DNA of 22,961 nt, taken from the IMG/VR virus record IMGVR_UViG_3300044695_001537, positions 1 to 22,961 of that record; one strand, given 5' to 3'. The notes below the pieces were generated by a model. That model was given only the letters and a program-made list of their open reading frames with translations. It was not told the origin of the DNA and did no database searches. Below, one piece after another: positions 11,408-17,490 of this stretch (position 1 is its first letter; each line of letters starts with the position of its first letter). A program made the position numbers and the translations under genes. Origin of the DNA: a virus.

Positions 11408-11592
11408 TACTTCACCTCCAGTGTGACAACTTCGAAGCGGAACGCTGGATTTGTTTCTGCGGCTCTTGCGTTCAACTCATCGCACATTATTTTTGCGGCA
11501 ACGAAGTCGCTGAACTTGAACACCTTGACTGTTTTCGAACCAGTCTGATTGTGCTTCCTAATCAGGTGATGCTTGAACTTTGCTTCACTCAT
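11407..11592 (-). CDS. Small alpha/beta hypothetical protein (61 aa)
   Basis: A 61-aa protein starting MSEAKFKHHLIRKHNQTGSK, with a strand (TVKVFKF), a helix (DFVAAKIMCDELNARAA) and a C-terminal strand (FRFEVVTLEV). The true start is the ATG at 11592, in a TAATG overlap with the upstream stop and with GGAAGG nine bases before it; the extension to 11739 lies inside the upstream gene. It resembles 11138..11407 in its second half. Role unknown; the ferredoxin-like order of elements is only a guess. Confidence 0.7.
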   Translation of the reverse strand: MSEAKFKHHLIRKHNQTGSKTVKVFKFSDFVAAKIMCDELNARAAETNPAFRFEVVTLEVK

Positions 11593-11915
11593 TAGTTCAT
11601 TCCTTCCAATTTTGTTTTGTATGCGCTTGGGATTCGCTTTGCGCATGAAGCGCCAATCGGGAAGTAGCCCTGTGAGCCTTCGATAATTTTGATAGCAACT
11701 GGTAGCAATTCGCAACTCGTGGACATATGGACATACCATGCGGTTGGAAGTGACTTGTCACTAATTGTTTGCCCGCAAAGGTGGCAAGGCTCAATACCGT
11801 GTGTTGCACGATTGTGCTTCCTTGCATTCTTTTCTTTTTGCTCTAATGAAACTATGTCCCATTCAGAAATCGTGATCACTTCGATCTCGATTCCTCCTAC
11901 AACTCTTGCTTCCAT
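11592..11915 (-). CDS. Zinc-binding hypothetical protein, first gene of early operon (107 aa)
   Basis: A 107-aa protein with CHLCG (C44, C47) and a second part WYVHMSTSCELLPV, then SQGYFPIGASCAKRIP. The order CxxCG, W-V-H, a Cys, and sQGxFPIGxxCAK is a recurrent zinc-binding pattern in small phage proteins. It starts at an ATG three bases after the hairpin that contains its ribosome site (see 11916..12021), exactly as the gene at 4769..5089 does. It should be among the first proteins made from this promoter. Function is unknown; the zinc site suggests nucleic-acid or protein binding. Confidence 0.78.
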   Translation of the reverse strand: MEARVVGGIEIEVITISEWDIVSLEQKEKNARKHNRATHGIEPCHLCGQTISDKSLPTAWYVHMSTSCELLPVAIKIIEGSQGYFPIGASCAKRIPSAYKTKLEGMN

Positions 11916-12021
11916 CTTGACCCTCCCTTGAGTCTTTCGGGGTACTTCCCCGATAGAGCAAGTCTAAGATGCGGCGCTGCCCGATTGCCACAATCTTTTT
12001 TAGGCGTGAATAGCAGGTTTC
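11916..12021 (-). promoter_or_regulatory. Promoter/leader cassette, copy B
   Basis: On the minus strand: ACCTGC, CCTAAAAAAGATTGTGGCAATC-type block (TTGTGG at 11993-11988), GCATCTTAGACTTG with a TAnnnT -10 candidate at 11966-11961, the stem-loop TCGGGG-AAGTA-CCCCGA (11953-11937), and GACTCAAGGGAGGGTC (11934-11919) holding the Shine-Dalgarno, then AAG and the ATG at 11915. Compared with copy A at 5090..5196, the GC pair in the first hairpin replaces a G-U pair, which supports the stem as RNA. The TTGTGG/-10 spacing is 21 bases here against 20 in copy A, so the exact promoter hexamers are uncertain. Confidence 0.65.
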
Positions 12022-12124
12022 GGGGTGGGGAGCATCCCTGCGAACTGAAAGCCCCAAGGAAATCGCCCGCAGGAATACTCAACCCGTGTCACGAGGCGGA
12101 GAAGGAGAACACCCCGCAACACGG
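12022..12124 (-). other. Intergenic inverted repeats after gene 12125..12388
   Basis: No gene is supported. Directly after the stop of the upstream gene, the minus strand folds as CCGTGT/ACACGG (12119-12124 with 12084-12089) enclosing GCGGGG/CTCCGC (12112-12117 with 12096-12101, one G-U). A second stem CCTGCG/CGCAGG (12068-12073 with 12037-12042) follows. This could slow or end transcription of the late/lysis operon before promoter B, but no U-run follows, so it is not a standard intrinsic terminator. Confidence 0.45.
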
Positions 12125-12388
12125 TCAGGCTAAATGTTCGACTGCATCCTGTCCACTACCAAGAACACGCATTGATTGAACCATAGCAACTGGAACGGAA
12201 AGCACACAATCATATTGCTCGTAACTATTCAACGATTGCGAAAGAACAATGTGATCAGGCTTTGTTTCTGGTAACAAAATCCCGCACGAAACAACTACAC
12301 AAGGGTTTGTGTCAATATCGCTTTTCTCAATCCAAGTATTTGTATCTGCGTGCGCATCGTGCCAAACAATCTCTATGAATGTTGCCAT
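12125..12388 (-). CDS. Conserved phage hypothetical protein (87 aa)
   Basis: An 87-aa protein starting MATFIEIVWHDAHADTNTWI. It has the order DIDTNPCVVVSCG, ILLPETKPDHIVLSQS and DCVLSVPVAMVQSM. The strands alternate with short loops, and the block LLPxTKPDHIVLxQS with VLxVPxxMV recurs in small proteins of many phages without known function. It follows the metallophosphoesterase gene after three bases, with AAGGTTGG upstream of the ATG. It is the last gene before the early promoter B, so it probably belongs to the late-side operon. Confidence 0.78.
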   Translation of the reverse strand: MATFIEIVWHDAHADTNTWIEKSDIDTNPCVVVSCGILLPETKPDHIVLSQSLNSYEQYDCVLSVPVAMVQSMRVLGSGQDAVEHLA

Positions 12389-12391
12389 AAC

Positions 12392-13453
12392 TCACCAACC
12401 TTCTTTTTTCCTATCCGCACAGAACACTGGCGCTTGAATAGTGATATTTCTTTCAGGTGTGACAATAGCCAACGCCTGCTGAGGCTGTTCGAAACCAAAG
12501 CCCATCAACAAGGCGTACTCATCAAAGCCTTTCATTGAACCATTCACGACCATTGAAGGTGTCGAAATGTATTGATGCCAGTGACCTAGCCAAAGAGTTT
12601 GAAACGACTTTCCTGTGACCATATAGCGCTGATGCTTCCTCGCACGCATCCGCATAATCGGCGGATAGATGCCACCGATGCCGCCACCGCCAGAAACTTG
12701 ATCGCCGTGTGTAATCAAATGACCGTGATTGTAAATCTCAATCAAAGCATCGGCTGATTCCGGAATGGTGAAGGTCACCCGTTTGTCTTTTGTGAAACTT
12801 CTTTCAACCATCTTGGCAAGTAGCCAGTCGAAGTTTGTTTTGACTCGTTGCTTCATTCGAGGTTTCCTTGTTGTGCGGCCGTGGTTACCGACTACCGAAA
12901 CCACATGACATTTTTTGAACTCTGTTGCGAGTAGTTCGACTGCCGCAGAAACTTGTTCAGCCCAGAAAAGGAGTGAGCCAATCATCGTGTCCTCGTTAGT
13001 CAGGGCAAGTTCCTCGTGGATATCGCCAGAGAAAATGTCACCACCGAGAATCACTACAACCCCGTCATAGGACACGCCTGAAAGGTAATGCCGTGAAAGT
13101 TTGATCACATTCTGTGTCCACCTCTCTAAACGCATCACCGCAATCTCACGGTTGTAAGCGTTTAAGCCTTCCATCTCCTCTGGATTAACAACCTCATCAA
13201 AGTGTGTATCGGAAAGCATCACAACTAATGTCGCTGCGTGCGTTTTAGGTTTCGCAGGCGCAAGCCAAATCGGAGGCTTTACGGAAAGCCCATCAACCTG
13301 ATCAACAACAGATAGCGCTTTCTCTAACTCATCGAGTTTCGTTTGAAGTCGAACATTCTGGTTGGCGTAAGTGTCACGCTGTTTCCTTAGCCGCAACAAT
13401 TCCCCGTTGCTCTCTACCTCTAACGCCTCATTGATTTGATCGCCTAAGCCCAT
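12392..13453 (-). CDS. Calcineurin-type metallophosphoesterase with N-terminal coiled coil
   Basis: A 353-aa protein. Residues about 10-50 are a coiled coil (LLRLRKQRDTY, VRLQTKLDELEKAL). The catalytic domain then has all metal ligands of the family: D82-T-H84, GGD139, GNH191, ITH249, and GHWH (290-293). Gly follows GNH where many members have Asp/Glu. It hydrolyses a phosphoester, most likely in nucleic acid, as in Mre11/SbcD-like enzymes. The start at 13453 overlaps the upstream stop as TGATG; the frame extends to 13507 only through that gene. It forms a unit with the small HTH protein upstream, which could give DNA targeting. The substrate is not known. Confidence 0.9.
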   Translation of the reverse strand: MGLGDQINEALEVESNGELLRLRKQRDTYANQNVRLQTKLDELEKALSVVDQVDGLSVKPPIWLAPAKPKTHAATLVVMLSDTHFDEVVNPEEMEGLNAYNREIAVMRLERWTQNVIKLSRHYLSGVSYDGVVVILGGDIFSGDIHEELALTNEDTMIGSLLFWAEQVSAAVELLATEFKKCHVVSVVGNHGRTTRKPRMKQRVKTNFDWLLAKMVERSFTKDKRVTFTIPESADALIEIYNHGHLITHGDQVSGGGGIGGIYPPIMRMRARKHQRYMVTGKSFQTLWLGHWHQYISTPSMVVNGSMKGFDEYALLMGFGFEQPQQALAIVTPERNITIQAPVFCADRKKEGW

Positions 13454-13683
13454 CAGATACCTTCCCTGTTTCGCCAACGAATGATCGCTGTGCGTGAAAT
13501 ATCGCAACCATTTTCCTTAAGTACCTGTGAGATGACTGACGCCGAGATTGTTGGGTTACGCAAAGCGCACACCAAGTCCTCTCTGTCCTCTCCTTGCATT
13601 GATTGAATCGCCAGATCAACGGTTGATTTGAACCCACCGCCATTAACTGGCGTTGCCTCTATCTGCTTGAGCAGTTTTCCCAT
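13453..13683 (-). CDS. Small helix-turn-helix protein (76 aa)
   Basis: A 76-aa protein starting MGKLLKQIEATPVNGG. It has a helix (STVDLAIQSMQGED) and a C-terminal HTH: LRNPTISASVISQVLKENG then ISRTAIIRWRNREG, with IRWR as the end of a recognition helix. The ATG at 13683 has AGAAGG five bases upstream; a GTG at 13689 is two codons further and less well placed. It overlaps the upstream membrane-protein gene by 41 bases and is joined to the metallophosphoesterase by TGATG, so the two are probably made together. It may bind DNA for the phosphoesterase. Confidence 0.78.
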   Translation of the reverse strand: MGKLLKQIEATPVNGGGFKSTVDLAIQSMQGEDREDLVCALRNPTISASVISQVLKENGCDISRTAIIRWRNREGI

Positions 13684-13906
13684 AGTCACCTTCTCTGTGA
13701 TCTTGAATATGTGCTTCTAACTTGTCATCCACTTTGTTGAGACCCTTGTAGATCATTCGCAGTTGCATCTGCACAACAGCATGATCTTCACGGTTCTCTC
13801 TTCTGGCTTCCTTGCTCTCCTTCTTAAATGATTGCATGAAACCAACAACAATGCCACCAAGTGTCGTAATACAGGCAACAACTATGGCAGCAGAACCCGT
13901 ATCCAC
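13643..13906 (-). CDS. One-TM protein of the lysis cassette (87 aa)
   Basis: An 87-aa protein with one N-terminal TM helix (AAIVVACITTLGGIVVGFM), then a long charged helix (KKESKEARRENRED, MQLRMIYKGLNKVDDKLEAHI). This N-TM plus coiled-coil form is frequent in actinophage lysis cassettes, as a second holin-like or antiholin-like protein or a spanin-like link. The GTG start directly follows the endolysin stop. Its 3' end overlaps the next gene by 41 bases. The exact role, pore, regulator or tether, cannot be read. Confidence 0.72.
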   Translation of the reverse strand: MDTGSAAIVVACITTLGGIVVGFMQSFKKESKEARRENREDHAVVQMQLRMIYKGLNKVDDKLEAHIQDHREGDYGKTAQADRGNAS

Positions 13907-14413
13907 TTATGCACCAACGATTACCTTCGCAGGCGGATTCTCCGTGAAAACAGCCTTAATCTGTTCAGATGACTTCTTGCCATCCACTTCAACATGAAAC
14001 CAATCCCCATTTGGTGCGCCATGAACAGTCTCCTTCGTGTACTTTTGCCAAGCCATATCACGGTCACACTTCGAGGCACGCCCGTGCGGTGCGGGGAAAT
14101 AATCAATAATCATTTCGATACCTAAAGCGTCAGCGTGCTTGACCAGATAATCCATAGCCTCCATAGCGTGCTTGCGGCCACCCTTAGCAACACCACGCTT
14201 ACCGTCACCCATATTGCGCCACGAAACATCTGCGGCACGACCAGTTGCGTGAACGCTTAACGATTCTTTGCCACGCATATTTCGAACGCCCCAACTGCCA
14301 TTATTCCAGAGCGCAGGACTGTAAGCCTTGAACAACTCTTTCATCAACGCTGTTAGTTGCGGATGCTCACCTGCGGCGGCACCATCCTTGTTTCCGGTGT
14401 ACGGGCGTTTCAT
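13907..14413 (-). CDS. Endolysin: M15-type D-Ala/L-Ala-D-Glu peptidase
   Basis: A 168-aa protein with the zinc ligands of M15/VanY-type peptidases. SVHATGRAADVSWR gives His55 and Asp62 (HxxxxxxD). GDWFHVEV near residue 139 gives the third His. A glycine-rich segment GSWGVRNMRG precedes the first motif, as in phage members. There is no signal peptide, so release needs a holin. It would cut a peptide bond of the cell-wall stem or cross-link. It lies between the holin-like gene (ATGA overlap) and the one-TM protein, a normal lysis cassette order. No separate cell-wall-binding domain is evident; the last 20 residues (FTENPPAKVIVGA) are short and unstructured. Confidence 0.88.
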   Translation of the reverse strand: MKRPYTGNKDGAAAGEHPQLTALMKELFKAYSPALWNNGSWGVRNMRGKESLSVHATGRAADVSWRNMGDGKRGVAKGGRKHAMEAMDYLVKHADALGIEMIIDYFPAPHGRASKCDRDMAWQKYTKETVHGAPNGDWFHVEVDGKKSSEQIKAVFTENPPAKVIVGA

Positions 14414-14670
14414 TTAGCAACCTTCTTGGCGGCAATCTTTTTAGGTGTAGCACCAAAAGCCGCATCGATCTCGTCAGCAGTAAGTTTCCCATCAACGCTT
14501 GCACGAGCCAAAGACTCGACAACCTTGAACACGGAGACTGCGCCAGCGAGTGCTGCAGCCTTCCAAATCTCTAACTCTGGCGCAATAACGCTCGCACCTG
14601 TAATCACACCCAACGCATTAGTAAGAAACAACGCAATAATTCTTCCTGCGACATCTTGAGCCTTTTTCAT
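14410..14670 (-). CDS. Holin-like two-TM protein (86 aa)
   Basis: An 86-aa protein with two hydrophobic helices, IIALFLTNALGVITGASVIA (about 11-30) and IWKAAALAGAVSVFKVVESL (about 35-54), a short loop with APELE, and a charged C terminus ending KKIAAKKVAK. This is the usual form of small actinophage holins. It is next to the endolysin, with which it shares an ATGA junction, and AAAGG lies upstream of the start. It should open the membrane for the endolysin. The 56-aa gene upstream is also two-TM, so which of them is the holin and which a regulator is open. Confidence 0.82.
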   Translation of the reverse strand: MKKAQDVAGRIIALFLTNALGVITGASVIAPELEIWKAAALAGAVSVFKVVESLARASVDGKLTADEIDAAFGATPKKIAAKKVAK

Positions 14671-14837
14671 TCTTGGTCACCTTTCCTTAACATGGTTGCC
14701 ACAAAGTGTACTAGTACGGTCAAACAGGTAATCCATAAAGCCTGCCGCAAAGTCGTTCCAGACAAAGTAAGCAATACCAAGCCCGTTCCAGCCCACACCC
14801 AAGCGTTCTCAATCAAGTATTCATGTATTTTTTTCAT
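14667..14837 (-). CDS. Two-TM small membrane protein, possible second holin/antiholin (56 aa)
   Basis: A 56-codon frame starting MKKIHEYLIENAWVWAGTGL. It has two hydrophobic spans (about 13-28, WVWAGTGLVLLTLSG, and 32-50, ALWITCLTVLVHFVATML) and a polar tail RKGDQE. The ATG overlaps the PA14-protein stop as ATGA, and the TGA overlaps the holin ATG as ATGA. These two exact junctions plus the hydrophobic profile make it convincing. It could be an antiholin, a second holin, or a partner of the surface protein encoded upstream. Confidence 0.78.
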   Translation of the reverse strand: MKKIHEYLIENAWVWAGTGLVLLTLSGTTLRQALWITCLTVLVHFVATMLRKGDQE

Positions 14838-16237
14838 GTACGCCTCGCAGGTGCAGGAGATGGTAAAGCAACAAGGATTGTAGTGCCTGCAATAATTGTG
14901 CGCCGCACCGCCACATTCACATTCGAACCCAACGGCACATAAGTACTGAATCCGTTATTGCCGAAAATGTTTAGCGTGTCCTCAAATGCTTCCTTAACTT
15001 CGTTAGGAACATCAGGATTGTTCATAGCGTCTGAGATAACGCTTGCCATTGACTCAGAGAGTTGCGCAGGTTCGATCTCCTCAAATAGTTCTTGGGCCTG
15101 CTCGCCAGTAATCACTGTAAGTACCTCAGCAGAGGCAACTAACTGTTCGGCTTGATCACTTGACAAATCGGCTTCAAGAATCTGCTCTACAACCGCTTGC
15201 ACTTCCTCTGGAGTCGAATCAGCCAAAGCCGAAAGCGCCTCAACAAACTCCTCCTGCGTTAAAGGCTCATCAGGCTCTATTAGAGGCAGGAAAGTAGCAG
15301 GGGGTGTCTCTACCGTGTTTATTGTTTCGGGTGCGTTAGGGAGGCTTAGAACAGGCGCTAAAGAGGTTTCTGGAGGTAGGTTCACGGTTATTACGGGCGC
15401 AACGGTTTCGGGAGGTGCGGCTTCCGTTACTGGCGGGGAAGGCTCGGTGACTGGCGGTAAAGCCTCGGTTGCGGGAGGCGCAGGTTCGATAGCGGGCGCA
15501 GGTGCGGCAGTAACCTGAACAGATGAAGTTGTTTCTGGGATTGTTGTTGTTGTTTGTGGTTGTTCCGTTGTGGTTGTTGCAACGGTTGATGGAGGAATAG
15601 ATGAACTTATTGTTGTGGTGCTTGCTGGCATCTCCGTTGTCGTGGTACTTGGTTCTGTGGTTGTCGTTTCAAGCGTGGAAGTCGTTGAAGGCGTCAAAGG
15701 CTCATTTGTAAAAAACTCAGGCTGGACTATTTCCCAACCACGCCCGTCAATGTTCCACGCAAACATAAAGCAAGTGCCGCCACCGTTCTCATAGAACCAC
15801 GCATCAACGGCCTGAGTTCCCGCATCTATATCAATCAGCCCTGTCTCAGTTGCGCTGCATCCCTGATCCTGCCAAACACCAAACTCCTCTAAACCAATCT
15901 TGACTGTACCACCATCATCTGAGGCAACCCAAAACTCAATCGTGTCATGCTCAGGGATTTGTATGAAGCCTGTGTAATGCAGCATGAAGGAATCCCAACC
16001 GCAATCACCAAACAAGTTCTGTTCATAATCCCAAGTGGAATTGATAAACGGTTCAACACTGCTACCGCACAAGGGGTACGCAATATCTGATTTGGTTGGT
16101 GGTATCTGATCTATCTGATAACCACGAACCAACAGACCAACCTGTGACGCTTCAGCAGGCTGTGGTGCAAATAATGCGAACAGTGCGACAGGTAGAAAGA
16201 TCAGCCACTTGCTATGAGAGAAGTGCTGAAATCTCAT
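14834..16237 (-). CDS. Secreted PA14-domain protein with Thr/Pro stalk and C-terminal anchor-like end
   Basis: A 467-aa protein. Residues 1-30 are a signal peptide (basic-aromatic start, LIFLPVALFALFAP, AEA cleavage site). Residues about 35-180 look like a PA14-type sugar-binding domain, with FMLHYTGFIQIPEHDTIEFW and SDDGGTVKIG, and with several Cys. Residues about 183-325 are a low-complexity Thr/Ser/Pro/Glu stalk like a mucin. Residues about 330-445 are an acidic helical domain (LTQEEFVEALSALA, PEEVQAVVEQIL, EQAQELFEEI). The end has YVPLGSNVNVAVRRTIIAGTTILVAL followed by Pro-Arg residues, a weak membrane-anchor pattern. The start overlaps the upstream gene by 26 bases and has no clear ribosome site. 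A surface role in adsorption or exclusion is inferred. Confidence 0.8.
   Translation of the reverse strand: MRFQHFSHSKWLIFLPVALFALFAPQPAEASQVGLLVRGYQIDQIPPTKSDIAYPLCGSSVEPFINSTWDYEQNLFGDCGWDSFMLHYTGFIQIPEHDTIEFWVASDDGGTVKIGLEEFGVWQDQGCSATETGLIDIDAGTQAVDAWFYENGGGTCFMFAWNIDGRGWEIVQPEFFTNEPLTPSTTSTLETTTTEPSTTTTEMPASTTTISSSIPPSTVATTTTEQPQTTTTIPETTSSVQVTAAPAPAIEPAPPATEALPPVTEPSPPVTEAAPPETVAPVITVNLPPETSLAPVLSLPNAPETINTVETPPATFLPLIEPDEPLTQEEFVEALSALADSTPEEVQAVVEQILEADLSSDQAEQLVASAEVLTVITGEQAQELFEEIEPAQLSESMASVISDAMNNPDVPNEVKEAFEDTLNIFGNNGFSTYVPLGSNVNVAVRRTIIAGTTILVALPSPAPARRT
15320..15700 (-). repeat. Low-complexity Thr/Pro/Glu coding repeat
   Basis: This stretch encodes the stalk of the PA14 protein as imperfect short repeats, such as runs of ACA/ACC Thr codons and a PPVTE/PPATE unit repeated several times (PPATEALPPVTEPSPPVTE). 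The DNA on the plus strand is rich in GTTGTTGTGG-like units. Such a tract can change length by slippage. It has no separate function that I can see. Confidence 0.7.
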
Positions 16238-16436
16238 CAGCAGTCAAACCCAATGCTTCAAGTTTGGCTTCTGCTGACGCTTTCGCTTCAGCCTTCGCTG
16301 CTGCTACTGCTTCACGCTCTGCCTGCTCAACAGCCCATGCTGCAGCATCAACTTCACGCTGTGCTAATTCCTCATCCGTCAGTTCAACTTCTGTTGTGAT
16401 ACCTGTTGAACAATCCACGATTAGTTTTGTTGCCAT
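16212..16436 (-). CDS. Small coiled-coil tail-associated protein (74 aa)
   Basis: A 74-aa protein starting MATKLIVDCSTGITTEVELT. After a short strand part comes a long Ala/Glu/Lys helix (QREVDAAAWAVEQAE, AAAKAEAKASAEAKLEALG) and the ending LTADEISALL. This arrangement is common in small proteins encoded right after phage tail fibres, where they may be assembly factors or part of the fibre. AGGAAAATATA precedes the ATG. It overlaps the next gene by 26 bases. A chaperone role is inferred from position only. Confidence 0.75.
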   Translation of the reverse strand: MATKLIVDCSTGITTEVELTDEELAQREVDAAAWAVEQAEREAVAAAKAEAKASAEAKLEALGLTADEISALLS

Positions 16437-16445
16437 TATATTTTC

Positions 16446-17000
16446 CTAACTGTTTTTAATCCCATACAGGGATACTGATGAATACTGTGCAAAACTTCCA
16501 TACAACAATGCTAAAGCCAAAGATGTTATTGCTGCTGTGTTAGACCACAAGGCACTGTCCATCTCCACATAACTAACGGTTTGATTTTGTTCTTGAACAA
16601 AGTCATGAGAAAAAACCTTATTGTTTGAACCAGCATAATTTGGAATATAAAAACTCATTGAACTAAAAGTGCTTGCCGTTGAAAAAGAATTATTTACTCC
16701 TGAATCGCTTATACGACCCCAAGTGCCACCAGCATTTGTAGATGTAAGTGTTGTAAGTGAACCAGTACTTGCTGATGTACCGCTTGCATATAGCGACCTT
16801 GCCGTGTATCCAGATGTTGAACCATTGAATCTATAAACCAAAGGGTCATAGTTGCCTGTATTTGATGTGGTGCTTGTGCTGCGTAATGAACCGACAAGAA
16901 TCAAGTCGGTATAAGTTTGTGGGATTGAGCCAAACTCAATGCTGGCTGCACCACCAGAACCAACTGCCACCGACTGAATGAGTGTGTATGTGTTAGCCAT
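16446..17000 (-). CDS. Tail fibre/tip family protein, paralog 1
   Basis: A 184-aa protein of a beta-rich type. It shares with its two upstream neighbours the N-terminal pattern SIEFGSIPQTYTDLILVGSLR, a central RFNGSTSGYTARSLYASG block, a NYAGSNNKVFSH segment, ALWSNTAAITSLALAL and the end YSSVSLYGIKNS. These proteins are frequent next to tail genes in aquatic phages and are thought to be exposed virion parts. The start overlaps the preceding stop as TAATG. It is richer in Ser/Thr/Gly than the other two. A host-recognition or carbohydrate-binding role is inferred from location and composition. Confidence 0.72.
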   Translation of the reverse strand: MANTYTLIQSVAVGSGGAASIEFGSIPQTYTDLILVGSLRSTSTTSNTGNYDPLVYRFNGSTSGYTARSLYASGTSASTGSLTTLTSTNAGGTWGRISDSGVNNSFSTASTFSSMSFYIPNYAGSNNKVFSHDFVQEQNQTVSYVEMDSALWSNTAAITSLALALLYGSFAQYSSVSLYGIKNS

Positions 17001-17488
17001 TATTCAGCCTTAATACCGTAAAGAGTAAATGTTGTTCCAACAGAAAAAGTGTCTGCTGTAACGGTAAGAATAGTTATAGATGTAATTGCTTCAGGTGTTT
17101 TTCTCCACAAACCAGAAACAACACCAGTAGTAGTTGCCGTCATATTTGTTCGTGATAACCATGTTTTATTTGTTGTTGCATTGGCGTAGTTGAAAATAGA
17201 AACAATAATTGTGTACCTATTTGTTGGGTCACCAATACTTAAACGACCATATGTTTGTGATGATTGCCTATCAGTAAATACACTAGAACCATCACCACCA
17301 AGTCGTGTTTGCGAATAGTTGCTTGCCGTGTCACCATTAAACCTAATAGCAACATATTGGTTTGCGCTTTCAGTTCCATGTGACACTAAAACTAAATCTG
17401 TGTATGTTGCTGGAATGGAACTAAAAGTTACTGATGCGGTAGCAGTACCTAAAGTTTTTGCTTCTATCGGTTCGTATGTTGCTGTCAT
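17000..17488 (-). CDS. Tail fibre/tip family protein, paralog 2
   Basis: A 162-aa protein with the same plan as its neighbours: SVTFSSIPATYTDLVLVSHG, then RFNGDTASNYSQTRLGGDGS, IFNYANATTNKTWLSR, GLWRKTPEAITSITIL and TTFTLYGIKAE. The order of conserved blocks is identical to 16446..17000 and 17491..18069, so the three are tandem paralogs. GAGGAT lies seven bases upstream of the ATG. It shows the pattern best, with the clearest RFNGDxxxNYS and LYGIK motifs. It is probably an exposed, beta-sandwich virion protein; the ligand is unknown. Confidence 0.73.
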   Translation of the reverse strand: MTATYEPIEAKTLGTATASVTFSSIPATYTDLVLVSHGTESANQYVAIRFNGDTASNYSQTRLGGDGSSVFTDRQSSQTYGRLSIGDPTNRYTIIVSIFNYANATTNKTWLSRTNMTATTTGVVSGLWRKTPEAITSITILTVTADTFSVGTTFTLYGIKAE

Positions 17489-17490
17489 GG

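Noticed and set aside
11593-11739. N-terminal extension of the gene at 11407..11592
   Set aside because: It lies inside the upstream zinc protein gene; the TAATG start at 11592 has a ribosome site.
12000-12122. A 40-codon GTG frame in the intergenic region before promoter B
   Set aside because: No ribosome site, no overlap with neighbours, and it runs through the inverted repeats; composition looks random.
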